From contig NZ_BMPY01000032.1 of the NCBI RefSeq assembly GCF_014647835.1, positions 19,891-83,890 on the forward strand: a stretch of 64,000 bases of DNA, in the 5' to 3' direction. Under the pieces are notes generated by a model that saw only the letters and a list, made by a program, of their open reading frames with translations, was not told the origin of the DNA and searched no databases. Shown piece after piece: positions 18,575 through 27,930 of this stretch (the first letter of the stretch is position 1; every line of letters begins with the position of its first letter). The position numbers and the translations under genes are program-made. Source of the stretch: Microbispora rosea subsp. aerata (GTDB lineage: Bacteria > Actinomycetota > Actinomycetes > Streptosporangiales > Streptosporangiaceae).

Positions 18575-19702
18575 TCAGTCCACGACCACCAGGTCCCTGG
18601 TGATGTTGTTCATCCGCTCGCCGGCGGTCTCGCCGCAGACGACGATGTCCTCGATCCGGGCGCCGTGCCGTCCGGGCAGGTAGATGCCCGGCTCGACGGA
18701 GAACGCGAACCCGGGCCGCATCTCCTCGGTGTTGCCCGCGACGATGTACGGCTCCTCGTGCGTCTCCAGGCCGATGCCGTGCCCGGTGCGGTGGACGAAA
18801 TACTCGCCGTACCCCGCCTCCGCGATCACCTCGCGGGCGGCGGCGTCCACCGACTCGCAGCTCACGCCGGGCCTGACGTGGGCGCAGGCGGCCTCCTGGG
18901 CGCGCTTGAGCACCTCGTAGTACGCCGCGAAGTCCGCCGGGGGCTCCCCCACGCAGTAGGTCCTGGTGGAGTCGGAGCAGTAGCCGCTCGGCATGACGCC
19001 GCCGATGTCCACGACGACCGGCTCGCCCGGCCGGATGACGCGGTCGGTCAGCTCGGCGTGCGGGCTCGCGCCGTTCGGCCCGGAGCCGACGATCACGAAG
19101 TCGACCCGCGCGTGCCCGGCGTCGATGATCGCCTCCGCGATGTCCTTGCCGACCTCGCGCTCGGTGCGACCGGCCTTGAGCAACTGGGGCACCAGATTGT
19201 GCACGGCGTCGATGGCCGCCCCCGCCTCCGCGAGCGCCGCCTTCTCCGCGGGCGACTTGCGCATGCGCAGCTCGCGCAGCACGCTGCCGGCCAGCACCTG
19301 CTCGGCCCCGGGCATGGCCGCGCGGAACCGCAGCGACTGCATCGCCCACATCCGGTCGGCGAGCCCGACCCGGGCGACCGGGCCCAGGCGGCGGGCCACC
19401 ACGGCGTACGGGTCGTCGGTCTCGTCCCACGCGACGAACTCGATGCCGAGCCGGGAGGCGGGCGAGTCTTCGGCGGCCGGCAGCTCCAGGCGCGGCACCA
19501 TCAGGAACGGCTCGCCGGACGCCGGCACGACGAGGCAGGTCAGGCGTTCCAGCGGCAGCGCGTCGTAGCCGGTCACATAACGCAGGTCGGGGCCGGGCGT
19601 CAGCAGCAGCGCGTCGAGGCCGGCGCGGGCGGTGGCCTCGCGCACGGCGGCCGGGCGGGTCGTCGGGTACAGGTCGGAGAGCTCCGAGGACGTCGTTGTC
19701 AC
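18575..19702 (-). CDS. M24 family metallopeptidase (Xaa-Pro aminopeptidase type)
   Basis: 375 residues from a GTG at 19702; TAGATT 7 bases upstream indicates a leaderless message. The N-terminal creatinase-like domain (about 1-140) precedes a pita-bread catalytic domain. Metal ligands are visible: Asp in VVVDIGG, Asp in CSDSTRTY, His in HRTGHGIGLE, Glu in SVEPGIYLPG and Glu in ARIEDIVV. It should release N-terminal residues before proline using two metal ions. M. tuberculosis has the equivalent gene (pepE, Rv2089c) at the same place relative to the exonuclease and helY. Confidence 0.92.
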   Translation of the reverse strand: MTTTSSELSDLYPTTRPAAVREATARAGLDALLLTPGPDLRYVTGYDALPLERLTCLVVPASGEPFLMVPRLELPAAEDSPASRLGIEFVAWDETDDPYAVVARRLGPVARVGLADRMWAMQSLRFRAAMPGAEQVLAGSVLRELRMRKSPAEKAALAEAGAAIDAVHNLVPQLLKAGRTEREVGKDIAEAIIDAGHARVDFVIVGSGPNGASPHAELTDRVIRPGEPVVVDIGGVMPSGYCSDSTRTYCVGEPPADFAAYYEVLKRAQEAACAHVRPGVSCESVDAAAREVIAEAGYGEYFVHRTGHGIGLETHEEPYIVAGNTEEMRPGFAFSVEPGIYLPGRHGARIEDIVVCGETAGERMNNITRDLVVVD

Positions 19703-19911
19703 GCGACCTAATCTAACGAGGGCCCGCCCCCTCGGCACACGCAGGTGCGCATACCACATGCGCCACGCGGGCAAGCTTCGGTGGGCTCTGGCTTATCCCA
19801 CGCGATAGAAGAAAACCCACCCCTGGGTGATGCAGGACTGCTACGCTCCGCGTCAGGACGATCACAGATCGTCCGCACGGCACTGCACGAGCGGCATCGA
19901 GAGCGAGACAG

Positions 19912-20814
19912 ATGGTCGGCGTAGTGGACGGCGCGAGGCCGGCCCCTCCCCCCGCGGACGACCGCGACCCGGACACGGCGCCCGGCGTCACCCCCGTCGG
20001 CCCCCTCGTGATCGAGGACATCGGCGGACGGCGCTGGGCGGAGCGCCGCGAGCGGGCGGCCGAGGAGCGCCGCGTCACGCTGGCGCTGCGGGAGGCGATC
20101 CTTCCCGAGCCCGGCGCGTCGATCGACCTGCCCTACGCCCGGATCGCCGTCAGGTACGTCCCGGCGGGCCGGGCGTCGAGCCTCGGGGGCGACTGGTACG
20201 ACGCCGCCCCGCTGCCCGACGGCCGCATGTTCCTCGCGGTGGGCGACGTGTCGGGGCACGGCCTGCCCGCGATCGCCGAGATGGCGCAGCTGCGTCACGC
20301 GCTGCTCGGCCTGAGCATGACCGGGGCGGGCCCCGGGATGCTGCTGACGTGGCTGAACACGCTGGTCCTCACCCGGCTGAACGACACCACCGCGACCGCC
20401 GTGTGCGGCCACTTCGATCCGGCGACCCGCCTTTTCACGTGGGCACAGGCGGGTCACCCCGCCCCGATCCTGGTGCGTCGCGGGGGCGCGCGCCAGCTCG
20501 GGGCGCCCCGGGGGGTCGTGCTCGGGGCGACGTCGAGCCTGCCGTACGGGGTGGCCGACGTCCGCCTCGAGCCCGGCGACCTGCTGCTGATGTTCACCGA
20601 CGGGCTGGTCGAGCGCCGCTCGCGCGACATCGGCGCGGGGGTGTCCCTCATCATGGAGGCCGCCGTGGCCACGGGCCTGGGCGCGGCCGCGGCGGACCTC
20701 GGCGCGGGCCCCGGCATGGACCTCGACGCGGGGCTCGACCGCCTGCTCGAGGCGATCGGCGGCCCCAACCCGGAGGACGACACCTGCCTGCTGGCCGTCG
20801 CGGTGACCGGATAG
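19912..20814 (+). CDS. PP2C-type (RsbU/SpoIIE) serine phosphatase
   Basis: 300 residues. The region from about residue 60 is a PPM phosphatase domain: LPYARIAVRYVPAGRASSLGGDWYD, VGDVSGHGLPA with metal-binding Asp, TWAQAGHPAPIL, LMFTDGLVERR and a final PEDDTCLLAV. The first 55 residues are disordered and charged, with no sensory domain or membrane segment. Such short cytosolic phosphatases usually act on anti-anti-sigma factors in stress-sigma switches; the partner is not in the window. Confidence 0.9.
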   Translation: MVGVVDGARPAPPPADDRDPDTAPGVTPVGPLVIEDIGGRRWAERRERAAEERRVTLALREAILPEPGASIDLPYARIAVRYVPAGRASSLGGDWYDAAPLPDGRMFLAVGDVSGHGLPAIAEMAQLRHALLGLSMTGAGPGMLLTWLNTLVLTRLNDTTATAVCGHFDPATRLFTWAQAGHPAPILVRRGGARQLGAPRGVVLGATSSLPYGVADVRLEPGDLLLMFTDGLVERRSRDIGAGVSLIMEAAVATGLGAAAADLGAGPGMDLDAGLDRLLEAIGGPNPEDDTCLLAVAVTG

Positions 20815-20851
20815 GGGCCGCGGCACTCCTGACAGGCGTGACAATGGCAGG

Positions 20852-21745
20852 GTGCTGATGCTTCTCGACACCCCGTCGCTGTACTTCCGCGCCTTCTACG
20901 GAGTCCCGGAGTCGGTGACCTCGCCGGACGGCATGCCGGTCAACGCGGTGCGCGGGCTCCTCGACATGATCGCCACCCTGGTCCGGAAGCACTCCCCCAC
21001 GCAGGTGGTGGCCTGCATGGACGCCGACTGGCGGCCGGCGTTCCGGGTGGCCGCGATCCCGTCGTACAAGGCCCACCGGGTGGCGAGCGGCGACGAGGAG
21101 GAGGTGCCGGACACGCTGGCCCCGCAGGTCCCGGTGATCGAGGAGGTCCTGGACGCGCTCGGCATCGCCCGCGTCGGCGTCGCCGGCTACGAGGCCGACG
21201 ACGTCATCGGCACGTACGCGACGCTCGCGGCCTCGGCCGTGGACATCGTCACGGGCGACCGCGACCTGTTCCAGCTCGTCGACGACGACAAGCCCTGCCG
21301 CGCCCTCTACACGGCGCGGGGCATTCGCAACCTCCAGATCGTCGACGAGGCGTTCGTCCGGGAGAAGTACGGCATTCCGGGCCGGGCGTACGCCGACTTC
21401 GCGACACTGCGCGGCGACCCGAGCGACGGCCTGCCCGGCGTGGCGGGCATCGGCGAGAAGACGGCGGCGGCCCTCATCACCCGCTTCGGGTCGCTGGCGG
21501 CGCTGCTCGCCGCGCTGGACGGCGGCGCCGACGGCTTCCCCGCCGGCGCCCGCAACAAGCTCGCCGCCGCCCGCGACTACCTGGAGGTCGCCCCCGCCGT
21601 GGTCCGGGTGGCCCGCGACGTCCCCGTCCCGGACGTCGACATCACGCTGCCCGCCGCCCCGCGCGACCCCGAGCGGCTGGTCGCGCTGTCGGAGAAGTAC
21701 GGCCTGGACAGCCCGCTCAACCGGCTGCTCGCCGCGCTGGCCTGA
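20852..21745 (+). CDS. 5'-3' exonuclease
   Basis: 297 residues from a GTG at 20852, 37 bases after the phosphatase gene; GACAAT 6 bases upstream may be a -10 box for a leaderless message. It matches the stand-alone form of the DNA polymerase I 5'-3' nuclease domain: LLDTPSLYFRAFYG, VVACMDADWRPAFR, GYEADDVIGTYA, VTGDRDLFQLV, RGDPSDGLPGVAGIGEKTAA (helix-hairpin-helix). The clustered Asp residues bind two metals. It removes RNA or flap ends in repair and replication. Convergent with the helicase gene, 7 bases apart. Equivalent to Rv2090. Confidence 0.92.
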   Translation: MLMLLDTPSLYFRAFYGVPESVTSPDGMPVNAVRGLLDMIATLVRKHSPTQVVACMDADWRPAFRVAAIPSYKAHRVASGDEEEVPDTLAPQVPVIEEVLDALGIARVGVAGYEADDVIGTYATLAASAVDIVTGDRDLFQLVDDDKPCRALYTARGIRNLQIVDEAFVREKYGIPGRAYADFATLRGDPSDGLPGVAGIGEKTAAALITRFGSLAALLAALDGGADGFPAGARNKLAAARDYLEVAPAVVRVARDVPVPDVDITLPAAPRDPERLVALSEKYGLDSPLNRLLAALA

Positions 21746-21752
21746 TCCCCGG

Positions 21753-24464
21753 TCAGCTCACCGAGGAGTAGGCCACCACCCCGCGGCGCATGGCGTCGAT
21801 GGCCTTGGCGGCGTTGTCCGCGACCTTGCTCCCCTTGGGCGCGGCGTCCCTGAGCTGGCCGAGCAGGTCGAGCAGCTGCTTGATCCAGCGGACGAAGTCG
21901 CCCGCCGCGAGGTCGCAGTCGGTCAGCACGGCGTCGAGGCTGTGGCCCTTGGCCCAGCGGAAGGCCGCCCAGGCGAAGCCCACGTCGGGCTCGCGGACGA
22001 ACGACAGGCCGTGGTCGCGCTCGATGCCCTCCAGCTCGCCCCACAGGCGCACCATCTCCCCGAGCGCCTCGCGCGTCGCCCCGGCCGGGATCTTGGGGCT
22101 GCGGACGTCGTCGGCCTGCCGCGACTCGTACACCAGCGACGACACGCAGGCGGCGAGCTCGGCGGGGTCGAGACGGTTCCACACGCCGGCGCGCAGGCAC
22201 TCGGCCGTGAGCAGGTCCAGCTCGGTGTAGAGCGAGGCGAGCCTGCGGCCCTGCTCGGTGACGGTCTCGCCGTCCAGGTAGCCGAGCTGGTCGAGCACGC
22301 CGCAGACCCGGTCGAAGGTCCTGGCGATGACGTGGGAGCGTCCCTCGACCCGGCGGCGCAGCCCTTCGGTCTCCCTGAGCAGCTTGTAGTAGCGCTCGGC
22401 CCAGCGGGCGTGGTCCTCGCGCTGGTCGCAGCCGTGGCAGGGGTGCCGGCGCAGCTCCCGCCGCAGCCGGAGGACCTCCTCGTCCTCCTGGGCGTGGTCG
22501 CGCGCCCGCGGCGGCTTGCCGAGGTCGCGGTCGCCCAGCTTCGCGTGCACGGTGGAGACGAGGTTGGCCCGTTCCTTCGGCGACCGCGGGTTGAAGCCCT
22601 TCGGGATCCTGATCTTGTCGACCGGCTGGACCGGCACCGGGAAGTCCGCCGCCGACAAGCGCTTGACCTGCTTGCCGATCGTCAGCACGAGCGGCGCCGG
22701 GCCGTCGTGCCCCCGGCCGTTGACGCCGGGGTCGAGCACGACCGCGATGCCCGCGCGGCGCCCGCCCGGCACCCGGATGACGTCGCCGGGCTTGAGCGCC
22801 TCCAGGGACTGCACGGCCGCGGCGCGGCGGGCCGCCCCCCGCTGGCGCGACAGCTCGGCCTCGCGGTCCGACAGCCGCCTGCGCATCGCGGCGTACTCCT
22901 CGAAGTCGCCGAGGTGGCAGGTCATGGCCTCGGCGTAGCCCTCCAGGGCCTGCTCGGCCTTGCGGAGCTGACGCGCCAGCCCGACCACGGCCCGGTCGGC
23001 CTGGAACTGGGCGAAGGAGTCCTCCAGCAGGGCGCGCGCCCGCTCCCGGCCGACCTGCCCGACGAGGTTGACCGCCATGTTGTACGACGGCTGGAAGCTG
23101 GAGCGCAGCGGATAGGTGCGGGTGCTGGCGAGACCGGCGACCGCGAGCGGGTCCATCCCCGGCTGCCAGACCACCACCGCGTGGCCCTCGACGTCGATGC
23201 CGCGCCGCCCGGCCCGGCCGGTGAGCTGCGTGTACTCCCCGGGAGTCAGGTCGGCGTGGGTCTCGCCGTTCCACTTGTCGAGCTTCTCGATCACCACGGA
23301 CCTGGCCGGCATGTTGATGCCGAGCGCCAGCGTCTCGGTCGCGAAGACCGCCTTCACCAGCCCCTTGGTGAACAGCTCCTCCACGACCTCCTTGAACGCC
23401 GGGAGCATGCCGGCGTGATGGGCGGCCAGGCCGCGCTCCAGGCAGTCGCGCCATTCGAGATAGCCGAGCACCGCGAGGTCCTCGTCGGGCAGGTGCGCGG
23501 TCCGCTCGTCCACGATCTGGCGGATCTCGTGGCTTTCGGCCTCGGTGGTCAGGCGCAGCCCCGAGTAGAGGCACTGCATGACGGCGGCGTCGCAGCCGTT
23601 CCTGGAGAAGATGAAGGTGATCGCCGGCAGCAGGCCCTCGGCGTCGAGCTTCTCGATCACGTCCGACCTGCTCGGCGTCGTGCCCCGCCTGGAGTAGCCC
23701 CTTCTGCCCCTGGCGTGGGCCAGCCGCATCTCGTCGCGGGCGATCCGCATGAGGGACGGGTTGACCCGCAGGGCGCCGTCGCCCTCGTCGATGAACAGGT
23801 CGTACATCTTGTTGCCGACCAGCATGTGCTGCCACAGCGGGACCGGCCGGTGCTCGTCCACGATGACCGTGGTGTCGCCGCGCACCTCGCCCAGCCACTC
23901 GCCGAACTCCTCGGCGTTGCTGACCGTGGCCGACAGGGCCACCACCCGCACCGACTCCGGCAGGTGGATGATCACCTCTTCCCAGACCGCGCCCCGGAAC
24001 CGGTCGGCCAGGTAGTGGACCTCGTCCATGACCACGTATCCGAGGCCGGTGAGGGTGCCCGACCCGGCGTACAGCATGTTGCGCAGGACCTCGGTGGTCA
24101 TCACCACGATCGGGGCCTCGCCGTTGACGCTGTTGTCGCCGGTCAGCAGGCCGACCTTCCCCGGGCCGTAGCGCCTGACCAGGTCGTTGTACTTCTGGTT
24201 GGACAACGCCTTGATCGGCGTCGTGTAGAAGCACTTGCGGCCCTGCTCCAGCGCCAGGTGGACGGCGAACTCCCCCACCACCGTCTTGCCCGACCCGGTC
24301 GGCGCGGCCACCAGCACGCCGTCCCCGGCCTCCAGCGCCTGACAGGCGTCGATCTGGAACTCGTCGAGCTCGAAGTCGTAAAGTTCGCGGAACGAGGCGA
24401 GAGCGGGTCCGGTTCCGGACTGCCTCTCACGGAAGGCGGCATAGCGTTCCGCTGGCGTACTCAT
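21753..24464 (-). CDS. helY: HelY-like DEAD/DEAH RNA helicase (Ski2/Mtr4 type)
   Basis: 903 residues. ATG 24464 with TAGGGT 7 bases upstream (leaderless). Motif I APTGSGKT is at 54-61, followed by TTPIKALSNQK, DEVHYLAD, LSATVSN and QLTGRAGRRG in the second RecA domain. The later half holds a KOW-like insert (VIRVPGGRRAGIAVVLDPG) and a C-terminal DSHCT-like helical domain. A cysteine pair in CHGCDQREDH may bind zinc. It probably unwinds structured RNA for degradation. Its position between the exonuclease and tatC matches M. tuberculosis Rv2092c. Confidence 0.93.
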   Translation of the reverse strand: MSTPAERYAAFRERQSGTGPALASFRELYDFELDEFQIDACQALEAGDGVLVAAPTGSGKTVVGEFAVHLALEQGRKCFYTTPIKALSNQKYNDLVRRYGPGKVGLLTGDNSVNGEAPIVVMTTEVLRNMLYAGSGTLTGLGYVVMDEVHYLADRFRGAVWEEVIIHLPESVRVVALSATVSNAEEFGEWLGEVRGDTTVIVDEHRPVPLWQHMLVGNKMYDLFIDEGDGALRVNPSLMRIARDEMRLAHARGRRGYSRRGTTPSRSDVIEKLDAEGLLPAITFIFSRNGCDAAVMQCLYSGLRLTTEAESHEIRQIVDERTAHLPDEDLAVLGYLEWRDCLERGLAAHHAGMLPAFKEVVEELFTKGLVKAVFATETLALGINMPARSVVIEKLDKWNGETHADLTPGEYTQLTGRAGRRGIDVEGHAVVVWQPGMDPLAVAGLASTRTYPLRSSFQPSYNMAVNLVGQVGRERARALLEDSFAQFQADRAVVGLARQLRKAEQALEGYAEAMTCHLGDFEEYAAMRRRLSDREAELSRQRGAARRAAAVQSLEALKPGDVIRVPGGRRAGIAVVLDPGVNGRGHDGPAPLVLTIGKQVKRLSAADFPVPVQPVDKIRIPKGFNPRSPKERANLVSTVHAKLGDRDLGKPPRARDHAQEDEEVLRLRRELRRHPCHGCDQREDHARWAERYYKLLRETEGLRRRVEGRSHVIARTFDRVCGVLDQLGYLDGETVTEQGRRLASLYTELDLLTAECLRAGVWNRLDPAELAACVSSLVYESRQADDVRSPKIPAGATREALGEMVRLWGELEGIERDHGLSFVREPDVGFAWAAFRWAKGHSLDAVLTDCDLAAGDFVRWIKQLLDLLGQLRDAAPKGSKVADNAAKAIDAMRRGVVAYSSVS

Positions 24465-24530
24465 ACCGCCAACCCTACCGATAACGGGATTCCGGGCGTC
24501 CGTGATCCGTGATCTTTTACGTGATCGCCT

Positions 24531-25427
24531 TTACATCGTAGATTCCGCGGTCAGCACCCGCAGCGCTCCCGGCTCGACGGCGCAGGTCAGCGGGACCGGG
24601 CCGATCCGCTCGCCGTCGGCGTACGCGACCACGTCCGCGCCCGGGGCCGCCAGCTCCACCCGCCGGGCCCGCCGCAGGGTCACGGCGGGATGCCCGGTGT
24701 GGCCGCCCCGGTAGACGCGCGGGAAGGTCCGCAGGAACTCGCCCTTGGGCACCGCCCCGAGCACGAGCACGTCGAGCAGGCCGTCGTCGGGCCGGGCGTC
24801 CGGGCAGACCCGCATCCCCGCGCCGTACGACCGGGTGTTGGCCACGGCCACCAGCATGGCCTCGCGCTCGACGGCCTGCCCGTCGAGGGTGATCCGGAAC
24901 GGGATCGGCGTGAACGACCGCAGCTCGCGCGCGAGCGCGACCAGGTATTTCGCCATTCCCGGCGGCCACGTCATGCCGTTGGCCCGCTCGTTGACGCGGG
25001 AGTCGAACCCGCAGGCGAGGACCCCGGCGAACCACTCGCCGGTGCCCAGCCTCACCGCGTCGACCACCCGTACGGCGCCGGAAGTCACGATGTCCGCGGC
25101 GGCGAGCGGATCCTTGCGGGGAATGCCGAGGGCGTCGGCGAAGTCGTTGCCGGTCCCGGCGGGCACGATCCCGAGCGGCACGGTCGTCCCCGCGACGGCC
25201 TGCACGGCCAGGTGGACCAGTCCGTCGCCGCCGAAGGCGACCAGCGCGGCCGGGCCGGCGGCGACCGCCTCGCGGGCCCGCTCCAGCGCGTCCGCCGCCG
25301 AGGTCCCGACGATCACCGAGACCCGGCGGCCGCCCGCCCGCAGCCGGCGGAGCACCGGGTCGAGCAGGCGCAGCGTACGGCCGCCTCGGGCGGCGGGGTT
25401 CACCAGGACGACGATCTCATCCGCCAT
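24531..25427 (-). CDS. Diacylglycerol kinase family lipid kinase
   Basis: 298 residues. ATG 25427; TAGGTT 6 bases upstream suggests a leaderless message separate from tatC. DAG-kinase catalytic domain: VLVNPAARGG at the start, AFGGDGLVH as the nucleotide-binding GGDG, and PAGTGNDFAD. The C-terminal part (AVANTRSYGAGMRVCP, DGLLDVLVL, YADGERIG) is the YegS/DgkB-like beta sandwich. It phosphorylates diacylglycerol or another lipid. It lies between tatC and helY on the same strand. Confidence 0.9.
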   Translation of the reverse strand: MADEIVVLVNPAARGGRTLRLLDPVLRRLRAGGRRVSVIVGTSAADALERAREAVAAGPAALVAFGGDGLVHLAVQAVAGTTVPLGIVPAGTGNDFADALGIPRKDPLAAADIVTSGAVRVVDAVRLGTGEWFAGVLACGFDSRVNERANGMTWPPGMAKYLVALARELRSFTPIPFRITLDGQAVEREAMLVAVANTRSYGAGMRVCPDARPDDGLLDVLVLGAVPKGEFLRTFPRVYRGGHTGHPAVTLRRARRVELAAPGADVVAYADGERIGPVPLTCAVEPGALRVLTAESTM

Positions 25428-25475
25428 AGGCGGAACCTACCGCCGCCCGCGCGCGGACACCAGAGAGACGTTCTG

Positions 25476-26342
25476 TCAGTCCCTGCTCTCGGCCGGGCCC
25501 GCCGTGCCCTCCGCGGCGGACGGCCCGTCGAGCTCCTCCTCGATGGCCCGGGCCCGGAGCGCGTCGGCGGCGTCGCGCTTCTTGTCGTGGAAGTACATGA
25601 ACGCCTCCGCGACGAAGAACAGCGCGACCATCGGGATCGCCAGGGCCAGCATGGTGACGGGGTCCTGGCTCGGCGTCGCGACGGCCGCGAAGACGAACAT
25701 CAGGAACACGACCATGCGGGTGTGCTTGGACACCGTCTTGAACCGGAGCACCCCGATGACGTTGAGGAACACCAGCAGCAACGGCATCAGGAAGGAGACG
25801 CCGAAGATGATCAGCATCGCGAGCGCGAAGCTGAGGTACTCGTTGATGCTCACCAGCGTCAGCGTGCCCTCGGGGGCGAAGCCGAGCAGCAGCGACAGGC
25901 CCTTGTCCATCGTGAAGTAGGCGAGGACCGAGCCGGCGGTGAACAGCGGGACGGAGAGCCCGAGGAACGCCATGGTGTAGCGGCGCTCGTTCTGGTACAG
26001 GCCCGGGGTGACGAACGCCCAGATCTGGTAGATCCAGAACACGGCGGAGACCACCACGCCGAAGATCACGGCGACCTTGAGGTTCACGAAGAAGGAGTCG
26101 AAGACCCCGTTCACGACGAGCGTGCACTGATCTTTGTTGATCTGGTGCGCCTGCGGCAGCCGGCAGTACGGCTGCTTGAGGAAGTTCCAGATGGGCTCGA
26201 AGAAGACGAACCCGACCACGGTCCCGGCGACCACCGCCAAGATGGCCTTGATCAACCGGTTGCGCAGCTCACGGATGTGCTCCATGAGCGTCATCCGACC
26301 GTCGTCCGGCGTGACGGAAGCCGACCGTTTCAGCAGCGCCAT
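25476..26342 (-). CDS. tatC: Sec-independent protein translocase TatC
   Basis: 288 residues, six transmembrane helices. The family opening LMEHIRELRNRLIKAI includes the conserved Glu used in twin-arginine signal binding. The periplasmic loop carries two cysteines (CRLPQAHQINKDQC), a feature I recall from actinobacterial TatC. The C-terminal 45 residues form a charged cytosolic tail. ATG 26342 with AGGACGAG upstream. It follows tatA by 47 bases in the same operon. No tatB was found here. Confidence 0.95.
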   Translation of the reverse strand: MALLKRSASVTPDDGRMTLMEHIRELRNRLIKAILAVVAGTVVGFVFFEPIWNFLKQPYCRLPQAHQINKDQCTLVVNGVFDSFFVNLKVAVIFGVVVSAVFWIYQIWAFVTPGLYQNERRYTMAFLGLSVPLFTAGSVLAYFTMDKGLSLLLGFAPEGTLTLVSINEYLSFALAMLIIFGVSFLMPLLLVFLNVIGVLRFKTVSKHTRMVVFLMFVFAAVATPSQDPVTMLALAIPMVALFFVAEAFMYFHDKKRDAADALRARAIEEELDGPSAAEGTAGPAESRD

Positions 26343-26389
26343 CTAGCTCGTCCTGGGATCAGTGGGGATGAGAAGAAGCAGCCGGGGCC

Positions 26390-26713
26390 CTAGTTGGCGC
26401 GCTGCTCGTTCTGCGAGCTCACCGGCCGCTGGGACTCGCGCAGCCGCCGGTTCTCCTCCTCGAGCGCGCGCAGCCGCTCCTCGACGGACGGGGTGGCCGG
26501 CGGGATCTGCGCCGCCGGCGGGGTGACGGGCTCGGCCTGCGCCTGCACCGTCTGCCGCGCCTCGTCCTCGTCGCTCATCTTGCTGGTTTCCTTCTTGAAC
26601 AGGCGCAGCGACTGCCCCAGGGCCTTCGCGGTGTCCGGGAGCTTCTTCGCGCCGAAAAGAAGGATCAGAACCAGGAGGATCAGAATCCATTCCATGGGTC
26701 CGAGGTTGGGCAT
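26390..26713 (-). CDS. tatA: Sec-independent protein translocase TatA
   Basis: 107 residues. Short N-terminus, one membrane helix (MEWILILLVLILLFGAKKLPD), the FGAKKLPD hinge and an amphipathic helix (TAKALGQSLRLFKKETSK), as in TatA. A Pro/Gln-rich acidic tail and a short coiled coil (VEERLRALEEENRRLRES) complete it. AAGGA lies 7 bases before the ATG. It forms the pore partner of TatC. The 47-residue gene and pafC lie upstream on the same strand. Confidence 0.95.
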   Translation of the reverse strand: MPNLGPMEWILILLVLILLFGAKKLPDTAKALGQSLRLFKKETSKMSDEDEARQTVQAQAEPVTPPAAQIPPATPSVEERLRALEEENRRLRESQRPVSSQNEQRAN

Positions 26714-26825
26714 GTCGTGTCCTTACCGCGAGGGCCGTGAGTACTACCTCGATCGTACGCGCACCCCACGGCAAAGTTCACCCGTCCGCGGCCCTCAAAA
26801 TCACATCAAGCGAGGACAAAGCCCC

Positions 26826-26969
26826 CTATTCAGGCACCCCAAGACGCTCCTTGGCCCGCCTGACCTCGGCCCGCAGGTCCCGCGCCGCGGCGAGCGCCCG
26901 GGCGGCCGGCCACGCGAGCACGGCGAGCCCGGCCACCGCCACCGCGGTCAGGGCGAAGATCCACGCCAT
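26826..26969 (-). CDS. 47-residue membrane microprotein between pafC and tatA
   Basis: ATG at 26969 to TAG at 26826; sequence begins MAWIFALTAVAVAGLAVLAWP, a single membrane helix, then a basic amphipathic helix (ARALAAARDLRAEVRRAKERLG) ending in PE. GAGGTG lies 6 bases before the ATG and the pafC stop only 10 bases upstream, so it is the next cistron of the pafBC operon. Overall form resembles a miniature TatA: one short helix followed by an amphipathic helix. No function is known. Confidence 0.75.
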   Translation of the reverse strand: MAWIFALTAVAVAGLAVLAWPAARALAAARDLRAEVRRAKERLGVPE

Positions 26970-26979
26970 GCGGGGCACC

Positions 26980-27930
26980 TCAGAGGGTCTCGTAGTTGGC
27001 CAGCGCCTGCTTGGCCGTCGCCGTCACCCGCTCGGCGAGGGACCCGGGGGACAGCACCCGGCCGCTGTCGCCCAGCCGGAGCGCGAGCCGTACCAGCCAG
27101 GACTGGTCGCGGGCCCGCAGCGAGACGCGCAGCCGGCCCTCGCCCAGCTCGGCGACCTCCTCGCAGGGGTAGTACTCCGCCACCCAGCGGCCCGCGGGGG
27201 TCAGCTCCAGCTCCACCAGCTCGTCGCCGTCCGACGGCCGGAACACGCCCCCGGTGACGTCCATCGGCTCGGCCTCGGCCGGCGGGTCCACGGGCACGTC
27301 GAGGACCTCGACGTCCAGGATCCGGTCGATGCGGAACATCCGCATCGCCTCCGCGCGGTAGCACCAGCCCTCCAGGTAGTGCCGGCCGTCCACCAGCACG
27401 ACCCGCAGCGGGTCGACCTCCCTGGGGGTGATCTCGTCGCGCCCCGGCACGTAGTAGCGCAGCGACAGCCTGCGGCCCCGGCGGGCGGCGTCGGTGATGA
27501 CGGCGTGGGCGTCCGGGGCCGCGCCGATCTCCACCTGGACCTGGCTGCTCACGGTGGCCGCGCCCTCGCCCGCCGCCTGCTCCAGCTTGGCGATGACCCT
27601 GCTCAGCACGTCGCGGCCCTGAAACTCGGGCAGCTCGGCGAGCATGCGCAGCGCGACGAGCAGCGCGCTCGCCTCGTCCACGCCGAGCTTGAGCGGCCGG
27701 GCGATCGCCTCGGCGTTGTCGATGAGGATCTCGCCGCCGTCCCAGGAGACGTCGATGAGGTCGCCGGGGGTGTGCCCGGGAAGCCCGCACATCCAGACGA
27801 GCTGGAGGTCGTCGATGAGCTGCTTTTCCGTCAGGCCGAACAACCGCGCCACCTCGGGCACCTGGGCGCCCGGGTGCGACATGAGGTACGGCACCAGCGC
27901 GAGCAGCCGCGGCAGCCGGTCCGAACTCAC
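26980..27930 (-). CDS. pafC: WYL-domain transcriptional activator PafC
   Basis: 316 residues from a GTG at 27930 that overlaps the pafB stop as GTGA. N-terminal helix-turn-helix (about 1-60, VPEVARLFGLTEKQLIDDLQLVWMCG), then a WYL domain (LSLRYYVPGRDEITPREVDPLRVVLVDGRHYLEGWCYRAEAMRMFRIDRI) and a C-terminal WCX region. With PafB it forms a heterodimer that turns on the RecA/LexA-independent DNA damage response by binding RNA polymerase. It is not a proteasome subunit. Confidence 0.94.
   Translation of the reverse strand: MSSDRLPRLLALVPYLMSHPGAQVPEVARLFGLTEKQLIDDLQLVWMCGLPGHTPGDLIDVSWDGGEILIDNAEAIARPLKLGVDEASALLVALRMLAELPEFQGRDVLSRVIAKLEQAAGEGAATVSSQVQVEIGAAPDAHAVITDAARRGRRLSLRYYVPGRDEITPREVDPLRVVLVDGRHYLEGWCYRAEAMRMFRIDRILDVEVLDVPVDPPAEAEPMDVTGGVFRPSDGDELVELELTPAGRWVAEYYPCEEVAELGEGRLRVSLRARDQSWLVRLALRLGDSGRVLSPGSLAERVTATAKQALANYETL

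Noticed and set aside
21577-21752. Extension of the helY-region minus frame past the helicase stop
   Set aside because: It belongs to another frame of the long shadow ORF; the helicase ends at 21753, 7 bases from the exonuclease stop.
24985-25015. tRNA T-arm-like sequence (GCGGGTTCGACTCCCGC on the minus strand)
   Set aside because: It lies inside the lipid kinase gene (CGFDSRVN) and no acceptor stem, D-arm or anticodon arm surrounds it.
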